Counted from the stretch's first letter, positions 9,653 to 19,069 are shown. The stretch: DNA of 64,000 nt from JAPPHA01 sp963662705 (GCA_963662705.2 OY759767.1:3658001-3722000); one strand, 5' to 3'. Numbers and translations are program-made. Notes: generated from the letters alone by a model not told the origin.

Positions 9653-9940
9653 TCAACTGCCGTTGTTTCCGATCTCCGTGAAGTTGGCGATCTTGACATT
9701 ACCGTGCGGGAATTCGGCCACGATATGCAACTTGCCGCCAACTGCTTCAACATATGCGCGAAGATTGGACACGTACATGTCCGCCCGTCGCTCAAGCATG
9801 GCCACGGCCGGTTGCTCGACATTCAAAGCCGCACCGACCGCTATTTGCGTCATCTCTCTTGCTTGGCCCAATTCATGCAACTGCGCGGGCACAGGCTTGC
9901 CGTCGTCACGACGACACACAAAGTACTTTGTACAATTCAT
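9653..9940 (-). CDS. XRE/HigA-type antitoxin-like DNA-binding protein
   Basis: Short (95 aa) helix-turn-helix protein. Seen: QLHELGQAREMTQIAVGAALNVEQPAVAMLERR, which fits the XRE helix-turn-helix, followed by the DMYVSNLRAYVEAVGGKLHIVAEFP segment typical of antitoxins whose partner is a RelE/Gp49-like toxin. The start is placed at ATG 9940, where the frame first resembles the family, not at the longer ORF start 10081. The toxin normally lies just upstream; that stretch (9941-10160) is open in part but shows no RelE/HigB pattern in any frame, so the toxin appears lost. A stray transcriptional repressor role is also possible. Confidence 0.65.
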   Translation of the reverse strand: MNCTKYFVCRRDDGKPVPAQLHELGQAREMTQIAVGAALNVEQPAVAMLERRADMYVSNLRAYVEAVGGKLHIVAEFPHGNVKIANFTEIGNNGS

Positions 9941-10285
9941 GCTGCGCTTCCGGAACGGAGCCGACAAATTACTCCCGGGATCGAACATGGGAAGGAAGTC
10001 GTGCGCCGGAAGAACTCGCGTTCGCTGCAAGGGCTTGAGGAGTAAGGGAATGTCGTGCCCTCCGAAAACGGGAGCACGCACGACAGTTCAGTTCACTCCG
10101 CGCGACACGGGGAGCATCACCTGAAGTCGTTGTCGGCCTCACGCATGACCACTTCCCGGAGTCCTCTACCATTTCCATCGCCGATTTTGGAAGGAGGGTG
10201 ATGCCCATCCAGATCGCATCGACACCGACCCCACGCGAAATCATGGCTGGGTAGAAGGGGACCTTGCGGTGCCCCTTCCCCCGCA

Positions 10286-10319
10286 GTCCCGGACGTGCCC
10301 GCATTAGAGCATCCGGTTC
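10286..10319 (-). ncRNA. Group II intron domain V-like hairpin
   Basis: The reverse strand reads GAACCGGATGC, a 10-nt apical part, then GCACGTCCGGGAC. ACGTCCGG on the 3' side and CCGGATGC on the 5' side match the usual bacterial domain V strands. Two basal pairs are mismatched, so catalytic competence is uncertain. It lies just after the reverse-transcriptase stop, as expected. Confidence 0.55.
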
Positions 10320-10337
10320 CTCGCATGTCAGTTTCGC

Positions 10338-11651
10338 TCATTTGGCGTAGATCGAATGGACGACCTTGGCCTGTGGCAGCGGGAACAGTACCAGGATATC
10401 TTTCATCCTCGTCCATGACAGTTTCCCGTCGCGGTGTCGACGGCCAAGCCCGCAATGCCAGCTACGTATCACCGCTTTACGAAAGCGGCTTATCTGTTTG
10501 CTGTTGCCGGTCAGACCGTAGTAGCCGCAATGCCCCCGGATTACCCGACCAAGGTGCCGGTGTTGCTCCTGGAGCGGGAGATGCCGGTTGTTCCTGCACC
10601 AGTCCCGTATGGACTTGGCAGCCCGTGCAAACCGGTCGCGGGCCGTGAACTGACGTACGACCAGCCGACCTCGCCGTGACTTGCCCCACAAGTGGGTGAA
10701 GCCGAGGAAGTCGAACTTGCCCTGTCCGTCATGTCCGCCGCCCTGCCTGTGCATGGGCCGGAAATCCACAAAGCGCGTCTTGCCGTCATGGAGCGTGAGC
10801 CCATACCGCGCAAGCCGCTTGCCAAGGACCGCGAGCACCCGCTCGCCATCCCGGCGGTTCCTGAATGCAATGACAAAGTCATCCGCGTACCGCACCAGTC
10901 GGTGCGCCCCAACGCGTGGTGCCACATCCTCTCTCATCCATACATCCAGCACATGGTGCAGGAAAATATTGGCGAGGATCGGACTAACTACCCCACCCTG
11001 AGGCGTGCCTTCTTCGGTGCGTTGCAGGACGCCATTGTCGAGCACTCCTGCTGCCAGCCATTTGTCGATCATCCGTCGAACGACGCCGTCGTTGATCCTC
11101 TGGTCAAGGAACCCCCGCAGGTGCTTGTGATCGATGCTATCGAAGTATTTCGAAATGTCGGCATCAATCACCCATCTGAGGCCTTCCACGGCCAGTCCCG
11201 TCCGGAGGTCTTTCAACGCTCCGTGGGCAGAATGGCCGGGCCTGAAGCCGTACGAGCACGGCAGAAAGTCCGCCTCGTAGATCGGCTCCAGCAGCATCAG
11301 TATGGCTCGCTGCGCCACCTTGTCCTCGTAGGTCGGGATGCCCAGCGGTCGCTGCCCTCCATCCGCTTTCGGGATGTAGTGCCGGCGTACCGGCGGGGCA
11401 CGATAGCGGCCAGACTTCATACGCCCCAGAAGGTCAAGCAGGTTGGCCTCCGCGTGGGTTTCGTAGTCCATCGCCGTCACCCCGTCGATGCCCGCTGCCC
11501 CGTCCACTCGTGTGAGGTTCAGGGCCACGATCATCCAGTCAAGGTCAATGTGGTGGTGCAAGGTCGTGAACACCATGTCCGGGCACGTCCTCGCCAGTTC
11601 GGCTATCCGGGTTTGTTTCGTTGACACGATGTCGAAGCTCGACGTCTCCAT
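10338..11651 (-). CDS. ltrA: Group II intron reverse transcriptase/maturase (LtrA-type)
   Basis: Multifunctional intron-encoded protein (about 437 aa) that binds the intron RNA, aids splicing and reverse-transcribes it at a new DNA site. Seen: RT0/RT1 region GAAGIDGVTAMDYE, RT2-3 with IPKADGGQRPLGIPTYEDK, YGFRPGHSAHGAL, RT4 VIDADISKYFDSIDH, the PQGGVVSPILANIFLH block, and the catalytic RYADDFVIA (YADD). The maturase-specific domain follows (FLGFTHLWG, HLGRVIRGHCGYYGL). No HNH endonuclease domain is present at the C-terminus. The start is set at ATG 11651, preceded by GGAGGG, rather than the upstream ATG 11678. The gene is intact and could act in trans on the ORF-less introns found at 52-56 kb; that is speculation. 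Confidence 0.92.
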   Translation of the reverse strand: METSSFDIVSTKQTRIAELARTCPDMVFTTLHHHIDLDWMIVALNLTRVDGAAGIDGVTAMDYETHAEANLLDLLGRMKSGRYRAPPVRRHYIPKADGGQRPLGIPTYEDKVAQRAILMLLEPIYEADFLPCSYGFRPGHSAHGALKDLRTGLAVEGLRWVIDADISKYFDSIDHKHLRGFLDQRINDGVVRRMIDKWLAAGVLDNGVLQRTEEGTPQGGVVSPILANIFLHHVLDVWMREDVAPRVGAHRLVRYADDFVIAFRNRRDGERVLAVLGKRLARYGLTLHDGKTRFVDFRPMHRQGGGHDGQGKFDFLGFTHLWGKSRRGRLVVRQFTARDRFARAAKSIRDWCRNNRHLPLQEQHRHLGRVIRGHCGYYGLTGNSKQISRFRKAVIRSWHCGLGRRHRDGKLSWTRMKDILVLFPLPQAKVVHSIYAK

Positions 11652-12269
11652 GTGTTTCCCTCCTCCGGTTCTGTTCATGCGACGCTCCGCTTTCCTTCAC
11701 CGGGTCCCGATGGCCTCGGTTCCCCGCCTTCACAGGTACTATCAGAGCGCTACGACTCCCGATCCCGCATCCCTTGGGCTTATTGTTTCGCCGTCCGGTA
11801 CCGTGCGTATCCTGCTGGGGTTCGTTCCCGCTCTTAACGCTCCCGGCATCGTGCAGGCCCGATGCCGGGCCGGGGTCTGGATTGATCTCGCTGGCATTCC
11901 CTTTCCAGCCTGTTCCACGCACGGACGGAACCGGGTCTCCCAGGTTCCCTGGCGGTCCATCTACAGCTCTGCAACGTTCCCGCGACCCCGGACGGCCCGT
12001 CACGCCTCGCCATGGCGGCGCTTCCGGTGCTGCCCCTGCAAAGCCCACAACAAAGGCACCATCGTTGTAATTTTCGAGGCTCAATAGCGTTGCTTCGCTG
12101 CCCGCTGTGTACGCTTCACGACGCACGTTGCCGTACGCCATGCAACACTCGCTTCCGGCTGGCTGGCTGGCCTTTACCGGGCGGGGGTTACACCCGCTGG
12201 ACCGCGATGTTGGGTTTCAGTTTCGATCTACATCTCCACCTCCTCCCAGCCAGAGCTTTGCCTGGCGCA

Positions 12270-13728
12270 AGGGCTTATATAGATGGGTTGACGGTGCGGT
12301 TCCGCCGCCTAATTACGACCGATTTCACCTGTTGCAGGGATCGGGAACGCCTGATCGTGACCTTGGATGATTCATGATCATGATTCCTTGACAATTCAGG
12401 CAGATCGTGTCATGTACGCGTGACGGGAAGCCAGCCTTTCCCGTCACCAGACGAACCTTGTGCCGAAGGCCCGACCGCGTGAGCGAAACTTCCACATACC
12501 GCAATATCATCTACCGGCTTCTGCCCGGCTCCAGGGCCAACGCACGGCGCCTGGCCGGACAGGCGGGCGCCTGCCGCTTCGTCTGGAACACGATACTGGG
12601 GCAGCACAACGACGCCCATGAGGACGCGAAGGCCAACGGGGAGAAGCCACCGTCGGTTTCGTTCTTCTCGCTCGGCAAGGAGTTCACCAGTCTCCGCAAC
12701 GAAATCCCGTGGCTTTGCGAATACTCCTTCAGCATCACCCGGTACGTGCTCAAGTACCAGGCCGATGCATGGAAGGCGTTCTTCGGGGGCGAGGCAGGAC
12801 ATCCACGCTTCAAGTCCCGCCACGGGTCGAAGCCGTCCTTCACCATACCCGAAGCCGTCACCATCAGGGACGACATGATCAATGTCCCGAGGATTGGTCC
12901 CATGCGCATCCGGCGGAATGGCGGGAACCCGTATCCCGAGGGCAAGCCGGTGAAAGCCGTGATCAGGAAGATCGCCGGCAAGTGGTATGTCACCGTCTGC
13001 TACGAGGTCGAGGCTGAGGAGCGTCCCGACACCGGGGTCACGGCGGGCGTGGACATGAACGTCCGGCAGGTGGCGGTGGTGGACACGACCGGAGAGGCCG
13101 AGATCATCCCCGCGCCCGATACGGGCCGGCTTGATGCGAAGATCAGGCGCAACCAGCGCCGGCTTGCCCGCCAGCGCAAGGGGTCACGGCGGCGCATGAG
13201 ATCCAGGCTCAGGCTGCAGAGGCTCCAGCGAAAGCGCGCCAACAGGAGCAGGAACTGGCAACACCAGATCAGCCGCCGGATCGCGAACCGGGCGAGCACG
13301 GTGATTGTCGAGAAGCTCAACACGGCGGGGATGACGCGATCGGCCAGGGGCACGCTCGAGAACCCCGGCACGAAGGTGAAGGCCAAGTCCGGTCTCAACC
13401 GGGAGATCCTGAACACCGGCTGGCATGGCATGAAGGGGAAGCTCTCCTACAAGTGCACGAAGCTAATCGAGGTCAACCCTGCATATACCAGCCAGTCGTG
13501 CAACGCCTGCGGGTTCACTGACCCGGAAAACCGGAACGACCGGAAATTCGAATGCGTGGCCTGCGGCCATGCCGATCATGCGGACCTGAATGCGGCCCGC
13601 AACATCTTGACCTCAGGGACTGGGGTGTCTGCACGGCGAGGGGCGTTGGCGCTGGCCACCCCAGTGACCCGTGAAACTGATCGAAAGCTGGCGGCGTGAC
13701 GCGCCGTCAACCCATCGTTATAAGTCCC
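12270..13728 (+). mobile_element. TnpB element, copy 1 (uninterrupted)
   Basis: The element is delimited by comparison with copy 2 at 51.7-57.1 kb. The left end (12270-12298) reads GGGCTTATATAGATGGGTT and on; the right end, read in reverse complement (13728-13701), reads GGGACTTATAACGATGGGTT and on. The two ends form an imperfect inverted repeat of about 28 bp sharing CTTAT and GATGGGTTGACGG. Only tnpB is present, no TnpA. No target duplication is seen around this copy. A small hairpin-forming stretch (GCGGTTCCGC) lies inside the left end. The 3' end of tnpB plus the right end would be the usual place for a guide (omega/re) RNA. Confidence 0.65.
12479..13699 (+). CDS. tnpB: TnpB-like RNA-guided nuclease
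   Basis: OrfB/TnpB protein of 406 aa, intact. Seen: an N-terminal YRLLPGSRANARRLAGQAGACRFVWN region with a helix-turn-helix character, then the split RuvC nuclease: first Asp in GVDMNVRQ, Glu in STVIVEKLN, last Asp in HADHADLNAARNIL. The zinc ribbon has CNACG and CVACG CxxC pairs. A basic helical RRLARQRKGSRRRMRSR bridge sits between. All three catalytic acids are present, so guided DNA cleavage is plausible. The start is set at GTG 12479 because the second copy diverges upstream; an ORF open from 12407 exists. This copy is the empty-site reference for the intron-split copy 2. Which transposase would mobilise it is unclear, since no TnpA is adjacent. Confidence 0.85.
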   Translation: MSETSTYRNIIYRLLPGSRANARRLAGQAGACRFVWNTILGQHNDAHEDAKANGEKPPSVSFFSLGKEFTSLRNEIPWLCEYSFSITRYVLKYQADAWKAFFGGEAGHPRFKSRHGSKPSFTIPEAVTIRDDMINVPRIGPMRIRRNGGNPYPEGKPVKAVIRKIAGKWYVTVCYEVEAEERPDTGVTAGVDMNVRQVAVVDTTGEAEIIPAPDTGRLDAKIRRNQRRLARQRKGSRRRMRSRLRLQRLQRKRANRSRNWQHQISRRIANRASTVIVEKLNTAGMTRSARGTLENPGTKVKAKSGLNREILNTGWHGMKGKLSYKCTKLIEVNPAYTSQSCNACGFTDPENRNDRKFECVACGHADHADLNAARNILTSGTGVSARRGALALATPVTRETDRKLAA

Positions 13729-13800
13729 AAATCATGCGTGAGCAGCCCCGGAAACCTTCGTTTCAATTCTCGGAGAGTTTCAAAGAAAAACACGCAATGG

Positions 13801-15084
13801 CTACGTCACGGGTTTGGCTTGGTCCAGCTCCTTCGAACACTGCAGATAATAGTGTCGTGCCGTGCAGTTGATCTGTTCGTCAGCATATTCTTTCAGGATC
13901 TCGGCCTTGATTTTGACTGCCCGTGAATTTTCACGGTCCGAGAAAATCAACCGGTCGATCAGTTGCAGCGCCCATTGATAATCTCCGGTGGACCGGGCGT
14001 TTTCCGTTGCTTCGAGAACCGCATCCGGGCCGCCGATCAATTCAATGAATCGTCTTCCTTCATCACGCGGCGCGAGCGTGCCGAGGGACGTCGGGTTTCC
14101 ATCAAACCAGCCCATCGTGCCAACGAAATACGCGCGAACAGACCAGTCCACGCGTCCATAGAATTCGCGCAGGTAAGGCTTTTCAGCCAGGTCATCCGGT
14201 AGTTTGACGCTGTGTGCCAGCTCGTCGATGGTCAAACCGGCGTCCATGCCTTTCCGGGTTTCATCGACTACATGGCGAATGGCGTCGCGGTAATCGCGCA
14301 ACACCTCCTTGATTCGGTCCGCCCCGGTCAGTGCCTTTGTATGACCTGGCGCCAGGACGTCTGCGTCGAAGCCCATGAGAAGGTCAAGCGTGTCGGCCCA
14401 GGCGTCGAAATCCCGGTACACCGTCCCGCGAATGGCATACAGGTTCGGAAAGGACCGGTAATAGTTATCCCCGCAGAACAATACCCCCTTGTCCTGGTAC
14501 CAGACGACCATGTGGTCGGGCGTCTCGCCGGGCGCCATGACCAATTCCAGGTCGACCCCACACCGCGAAATGCGTTCGCCTCCGTCGTCAATCCTTCGGG
14601 TCGGAGGAACACTTCCCATGCCCAGCCCCTTCAGCGGCCGGTCACCCGGACCAACACCGATTCCGATGATTTCATCAGGATAGGACAGCCCGATTCCGAA
14701 CTGGCGCTTCGTCCGCACCTGCATAGCCCTCGTTGGTCGGGGATGGGCAGACGCCACGATCAGTGAATCGTCCGAGAACCCGGTACTGGCAAGGATTTCC
14801 GGTTGCCCGCCTTCGGCGAAAACCGTGGCCCCGGAGACGTGGTCCCGGTGCGAGTGCGTATAGATGATCGTTCGTACGGGAAGATCCGAAATCTTCCGGA
14901 ACTCGGCCAGTATGTTTTCGGCCGCCCCGGTGGACTCTGATGTGTCGATGATGACAAGCCCGTCGTCACCCCTGATCATGTAGACGTTGGAGGCGGCGAA
15001 TCCAAAGGCCTGGTAGATGTTGTCCGCGATCTGAACCACTTCCTTTCGAAAGTACTCGGGGTGGGCTTTCAATTCCGGGTGCAT
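13801..15084 (-). CDS. Alkylsulfatase-like MBL-fold hydrolase
   Basis: Metallo-beta-lactamase-fold enzyme (427 aa) resembling SDS-hydrolase/alkylsulfatases. Seen: MIRGDDGLVIIDTSEST leading to the di-metal motif THSHRDH, then GETPDHMVVW, GDNYYRSFPNLYAIRG and LAPGHT metal-ligand regions, followed by the alkylsulfatase dimerisation-type helical domain (DYRDAIRHVVDETRKGMDAG; YFVGTMGWFDGNPTSLG). It is shorter than SdsA-type enzymes (about 650 aa) and ends without the C-terminal SCP2-like domain. It would release sulfate from an alkyl sulfate ester by C-O cleavage. No signal peptide is evident. GGAGG precedes ATG 15084. It is transcribed divergently from a sulfatase, and two GGATCC-centred operators lie between them. 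Confidence 0.82.
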   Translation of the reverse strand: MHPELKAHPEYFRKEVVQIADNIYQAFGFAASNVYMIRGDDGLVIIDTSESTGAAENILAEFRKISDLPVRTIIYTHSHRDHVSGATVFAEGGQPEILASTGFSDDSLIVASAHPRPTRAMQVRTKRQFGIGLSYPDEIIGIGVGPGDRPLKGLGMGSVPPTRRIDDGGERISRCGVDLELVMAPGETPDHMVVWYQDKGVLFCGDNYYRSFPNLYAIRGTVYRDFDAWADTLDLLMGFDADVLAPGHTKALTGADRIKEVLRDYRDAIRHVVDETRKGMDAGLTIDELAHSVKLPDDLAEKPYLREFYGRVDWSVRAYFVGTMGWFDGNPTSLGTLAPRDEGRRFIELIGGPDAVLEATENARSTGDYQWALQLIDRLIFSDRENSRAVKIKAEILKEYADEQINCTARHYYLQCSKELDQAKPVT

Positions 15085-15295
15085 TGTCTTTCTTTCCTCC
15101 GATCATATGGCGAATCGACTAATCGCCGATGATGGTGATGCCTGGTTTTCGATCCCGATGAATGCGTGCCAACACATCCTCCGGGTCCGGTGCAACACCA
15201 GGCAGAGCCTCTGGCGATTGGCCGCGATCCGCCGGCCGGCACGGACATCGCTACTGGCCTTCTGCCCATTGTGCTGCCTGAAGACATTGTAGCGT

Positions 15296-15309
15296 CTTGG
15301 GATCCCTAG
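15296..15309. promoter_or_regulatory. Operator palindrome, divergent sulfatase promoter (1)
   Basis: CTTGGGATCCCTAG, centred on GGATCC. It belongs to the seven-member palindrome set of this region and lies between the alkylsulfatase-like and sulfatase genes, 61 bp centre to centre from the next site. Probably bound by the GntR protein encoded at 23.4-24.1 kb. Confidence 0.6.
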
Positions 15310-15356
15310 TTCAAGAATTCCGGACCTTCTGAAATGTATTTTCGTCTTTTTGTTGA

Positions 15357-15370
15357 TTTGGGATCCTAAA
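15357..15370. promoter_or_regulatory. Operator palindrome, divergent sulfatase promoter (2)
   Basis: TTTGGGATCCTAAA, identical over 14 bp to the site at 24297-24310 upstream of the DctP gene 9 kb away. About 98 bp before the sulfatase start. Confidence 0.7.
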
Positions 15371-15467
15371 TATGTGACATGAAGCATGCAGCTTTTGAAC
15401 CAAGCAGATGGGCGTTCACCCAATGACATGTCAAATGCGTGGAGCGGTTGCAGGAAGTGATCGGCAA

Positions 15468-17105
15468 ATGGCCCGCAAGAACGTACTCTTTATCATGTGC
15501 GACCAACTGAGGTTCGACTACCTGGGGTGTAGCGGTCATCCGACAATCAGGACGCCCAACATCGACGCGCTCGCGGAACGCGGCGTGAGATTCAGCAACG
15601 CGTATTGTCAATCGCCGATTTGCGGTCCGTCACGCATGAGCATCTATACGGGACGGTACGTATCGTCACACGGAGCGTCCTCCAACTTTACGCCACTCCG
15701 CATTGGTGAAAAGAACATCGGGCATCATCTTAACCCGCTCGGAGTTAGGACCGTCCTGGTCGGAAAATCACACGTGGTTGGTGACACGGAGGGCATGGAG
15801 AGACTGGGGATCGACCCCGGAAGCGCCATCGGCGTTCATCACGCTCAGGGTGGGTTCGAGGTCTATGAGCGCGATGACGGTGTGCACCCGGACTCGATGG
15901 TTCGCCCCGATCTCGCCTATAACAACTACCTGAAGTCCAGGGGATACACCGAAGACGGCAACCCCTGGCACTGGGCGGCAAATTCGGTCGAAACCGAAAG
16001 GGGAGTTCGGTCCGGGTTCTTCAACGACCGTATCGACCTGCCCGCAAGGGTCTCAGATGAAGAATCTGAAACCCCCTACATGACAAGACGCGCAATCGAT
16101 TTCCTGTCCGGGGACGACGGTGAAACGCCGTGGTTGTTACATCTGTCCTATATCAAGCCGCACTGGCCATATGTCGCGCCTGCGCCCTACAACGACTTGT
16201 ACTCCGCGGATGACGTGATCCCGCCCGTCAAGTCAGAGGCGGAACTGACCGATCCAAACCCGCTAATCAAACACTTTTCCGACCGGATTGCCGGAAAGAC
16301 CTTCAGCAACGAATTCGCCCGAGAAACGGTCATTCCCGTGTACATGGGACTCATTTCCCAGATCGACGATCAACTCGGGATCCTGTTCGCGTTCATGCGC
16401 GAACGTGGATTGCTCGACAACACGATGATAGTGTTCACGTCCGACCACGGAGACTACCTGGGCGACCACTGGATGGGCGACAAGGATTATTTTCACGATC
16501 CTTCCGTAAAAATCCCGCTGATCATAGTAGACCCGAGCAGCTCTGCCGACCGTACCCGCGGCACTGTCGACGACTCCCTGGTTGAATCAATCGACCTGAT
16601 TCCGACGTTTGTTGAATTCCAGGGGGGCGAGGTCGCCCGGCATGTCCTGGACGGTCGCTCGCTCATGCCGAAGATCCGGGGCGAGGAAACCGAATGGCGA
16701 GACTACGTCATCAGCGAATACGACTATTCCTGCCAGGTTTTCAGACCCGAGACCGGTAAATTGCCGCTCGACTGCCGTTCCTACATGATCGCGACCGACA
16801 AATGGAAATACGTGCATGCGCCGGGGTACCCTCCTGTGTTGTTTGACTTGGTCAATGATTCCGACGAACTGGTCGATCTCGGTCGCAGCCCGGAGCACGC
16901 GGAAATACGTCAATCACTGTTCAACATGCTTGCCGACTGGGCGCTTCAATATCGCCAGCGCGAAACCTGGTCAGAAGAGCGCAATATCAAGATGACCGGA
17001 ATGGAAGAGCAACTCGGCGTCATAATCGGTTACTGGAATGAAAAAGACGCGGAGGGCAAGGATCCGGGATTGCTTCCAAGGCGAAAAGCGGATGACGCGA
17101 ACTGA
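15468..17105 (+). CDS. Type I sulfatase (formylglycine-dependent)
   Basis: Alkaline-phosphatase-superfamily sulfatase of about 545 aa. Seen: metal-binding LFIMCDQLRFDYLGC with the Asp pair region, the maturation motif PICGPSRMSIYTGR (CxPSR, where Cys becomes formylglycine), GKSHVVGD carrying the conserved Lys/His, and FTSDHGDYLGDHWMGDKDYF with the distal metal ligands. It would hydrolyse a sulfate ester; the substrate is not identifiable, though choline-sulfatase-like and arylsulfatase proteins share this layout. No signal peptide is seen, suggesting cytosolic action after uptake. ATG 15468 is chosen over upstream in-frame ATGs because an AGGAAG leader precedes it and homology begins at ARKNVLF. 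Two operator palindromes lie upstream. Confidence 0.88.
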   Translation: MARKNVLFIMCDQLRFDYLGCSGHPTIRTPNIDALAERGVRFSNAYCQSPICGPSRMSIYTGRYVSSHGASSNFTPLRIGEKNIGHHLNPLGVRTVLVGKSHVVGDTEGMERLGIDPGSAIGVHHAQGGFEVYERDDGVHPDSMVRPDLAYNNYLKSRGYTEDGNPWHWAANSVETERGVRSGFFNDRIDLPARVSDEESETPYMTRRAIDFLSGDDGETPWLLHLSYIKPHWPYVAPAPYNDLYSADDVIPPVKSEAELTDPNPLIKHFSDRIAGKTFSNEFARETVIPVYMGLISQIDDQLGILFAFMRERGLLDNTMIVFTSDHGDYLGDHWMGDKDYFHDPSVKIPLIIVDPSSSADRTRGTVDDSLVESIDLIPTFVEFQGGEVARHVLDGRSLMPKIRGEETEWRDYVISEYDYSCQVFRPETGKLPLDCRSYMIATDKWKYVHAPGYPPVLFDLVNDSDELVDLGRSPEHAEIRQSLFNMLADWALQYRQRETWSEERNIKMTGMEEQLGVIIGYWNEKDAEGKDPGLLPRRKADDAN

Positions 17106-17458
17106 AGGGTCCTGGCCGATCAATCGAACCTTGTCTTGACGATCGCTCGCACGCGAAGCCGGAACACTTGGGTTCCGTTTCGCCTGCAAGGCCGCCAATG
17201 GGCGCTCAATTCAGATCCGCCGCCGACCTGCGTCCGTGTGCACTTCGCCATGCCGGAAAAGTCCTGGAACTGCGCTACTACTGGCATGTGCAGCTGGCAG
17301 AGATCTGACAAGACGTGCAGCTACGCCACGTTTGTGATCGCGGCATTCAACGAGTTTGCATGGCCCGGCACAAGGGTGACGCATGTCCTTGAGATCATTG
17401 ACCTGCGCGGCGCCGGTCTGCCAATTCATCGCTGGCAACCGAACGTAATCGCCTTTCC
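17106..17458. other. Gap between convergent sulfatase genes
   Basis: No gene or convincing terminator was seen. Open frames crossing this stretch lack motifs. Confidence 0.5.
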
Positions 17459-19054
17459 TCAACCCTGGGCTGTTGGAAACGGTACCCGGTCAATAGCGGC
17501 GATTTCGAGTTCCGCGAGCATCTCGACCAGGCTGTTCCTGACATCCGCGTGGGCCGCGCTTTCCCATAAGTTCTTCATCTCGTACGGGTCGTCCTCGAGG
17601 TCGAACAGTTCGTTCTGGCATATGCCGCGATAAAGCGTCAGGCGCCAACGATCGTGGATGACCGTGTGGGCGCGCGGCTCGGGTCCAAACGCCTCCTGGG
17701 TGCGCTGCGTGTCGTACTGGATAAGCGCCGCGACACGTTCGGCGCCGCCGGCGACAGACAGGGCCTGCCCGTGCATGCCGTCCGGCGCTTCAATCTTCGC
17801 GTGCTCCAGTATCGTCGTGCCGATGTCGATTGTCTGCGCCAGTGCGGCACATCGTTCTCCTTGCCGTCCATTGGGATCGGCCCAGACAAACGGCACATGT
17901 GTAAGTGTGTCGTATTGTTCAGCCCCTTTGAACAGGAGCCGGTGGTCGCCCAGGTGATCGCCGTGATCCGAGGTGAAGATCTGAACCGTGTTGTCGGCGA
18001 CGCCGGCAGCATGCGCAGCAGTCCGAACCCGGCCGACCGCATCGTCGATCATGGTGATCATGCCGCAGGTCAGGGCGCGGGCTTCCAGCGCTTCCTGTTT
18101 TGACACGGCAACGGTAAAGCCCGACCTCTGGCCCAGGGTCTTGTCGCACGCGCGATCACGCTCTGCGATCTTGACATACTCCGGCGGCTTCCAGTCATTG
18201 GCCGAAAAGGCAGGCGGAACCACCATGTCCTCTGGCCGGTACATGTCCCAATATTTGCCGGGCGGGTTGAACGGATGGTGTGGATCGGGCCAGGAAACCA
18301 TCAGGAAGAATGGTTTCGGGTTGCCTTTGCGACCTTCAAGCCACGCGCAGGCGCGCTCGGCGATGTACGTCGTTGAGTAGTACTTTTCCGGGACAGGAGT
18401 GCGGATGGCCTGAGGGCAGACATAATCGTGCGGGAGTTGACAGTCGCGGCCCCGCAAGGGAAGAACCTCCGGCGCTTCCTTCTTCAGCCAGATCTCGTAG
18501 TCGCCGCCATTCATGGTGCCGTGCCGCAATACGAGTTCCACATGATCGAAGCCGTAATACGGGGTCGGCGTCGCAGGATTGTCCTGCATCCAGAATTTCT
18601 GCCGTTCCGTTTGATAGTCCGCATTGTCCCGATCCGAACGAATGGCCTGCGCCAGTTCGTCCGGCGGCGCCTGATAACCTTCGCGATATTTCCTCGGTTC
18701 GAATTGAGTGGGCCAGTCGGTCAGGTTCTGCAAGTGGCTCTTGCCGATCATCGCGGTGTCGTAACCGGCGGCGCGCAACATTTCGACGAAGGTCACGTTG
18801 TTGAAATCCAGCGGTATGCCGAGGGTTCTGACGCCATGGCTCGATGGCATTCTGCAGGTCATGAGGCTGGCACGGTTCGGCATGCAGACGGGCGAGGCCA
18901 CGTAAAACCGGTCGTATGAAACGCCCTGCCCGGCCATTTCATCGATATTCGGGGTCTGCAATACCGGATGACCGTAGCACCCGAGGTGATCAACCCGCTG
19001 CTGATCGGTGATAAAGAGAATGTAGCTCGGTCGTTCTGCCACGCGATTATCCAT
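17459..19054 (-). CDS. Type I sulfatase (second, TRAP-linked)
   Basis: Sulfatase of 531 aa, clearly paralogous to but divergent from the one at 15.5 kb. Seen: ILFITDQQRVDHLGCYGHP metal-binding start, maturation motif SPVCMPNRASLMT (CxPxR with Asn instead of Ser at the fourth position), GKSHLQNL, and FTSDHGDHLGDHRLLFKG. The CxPNR variant still keeps the Cys and Arg needed for formylglycine formation. It begins 15 bp after the fused TRAP permease stop, so binding protein, permease and sulfatase form one operon: import of a sulfated compound followed by desulfation. No signal peptide is seen, consistent with cytosolic action. Confidence 0.88.
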   Translation of the reverse strand: MDNRVAERPSYILFITDQQRVDHLGCYGHPVLQTPNIDEMAGQGVSYDRFYVASPVCMPNRASLMTCRMPSSHGVRTLGIPLDFNNVTFVEMLRAAGYDTAMIGKSHLQNLTDWPTQFEPRKYREGYQAPPDELAQAIRSDRDNADYQTERQKFWMQDNPATPTPYYGFDHVELVLRHGTMNGGDYEIWLKKEAPEVLPLRGRDCQLPHDYVCPQAIRTPVPEKYYSTTYIAERACAWLEGRKGNPKPFFLMVSWPDPHHPFNPPGKYWDMYRPEDMVVPPAFSANDWKPPEYVKIAERDRACDKTLGQRSGFTVAVSKQEALEARALTCGMITMIDDAVGRVRTAAHAAGVADNTVQIFTSDHGDHLGDHRLLFKGAEQYDTLTHVPFVWADPNGRQGERCAALAQTIDIGTTILEHAKIEAPDGMHGQALSVAGGAERVAALIQYDTQRTQEAFGPEPRAHTVIHDRWRLTLYRGICQNELFDLEDDPYEMKNLWESAAHADVRNSLVEMLAELEIAAIDRVPFPTAQG

Positions 19055-19069
19055 CCGACAGAATCAGTT

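Larger units (their letters stand above)
10240..12060 (-). mobile_element. Group II intron with reverse transcriptase
   Basis: Reverse-strand retroelement. The 5' ribozyme portion (about 12060-11680) is ORF-poor and carries group II landmarks such as GCAGAGCTGTAGATGG, CCCAAGGGATG and TAGTACCTG spacing. The RT/maturase gene follows, then a domain V-like hairpin at 10286-10319. Exact exon junctions were not fixed: a GTGCC at about 12060 could be the 5' end, and the 3' end lies shortly after domain V. The plus-strand TnpB element begins about 210 bp beyond its 5' side. The call is firm, the ends approximate. Confidence 0.75.

Noticed and set aside
9384..10124. Plus-strand ORF of 246 codons
   Set aside because: Opposite to the HigA-like gene; no motif, Cys/Ser/Arg-rich composition typical of antisense frames.
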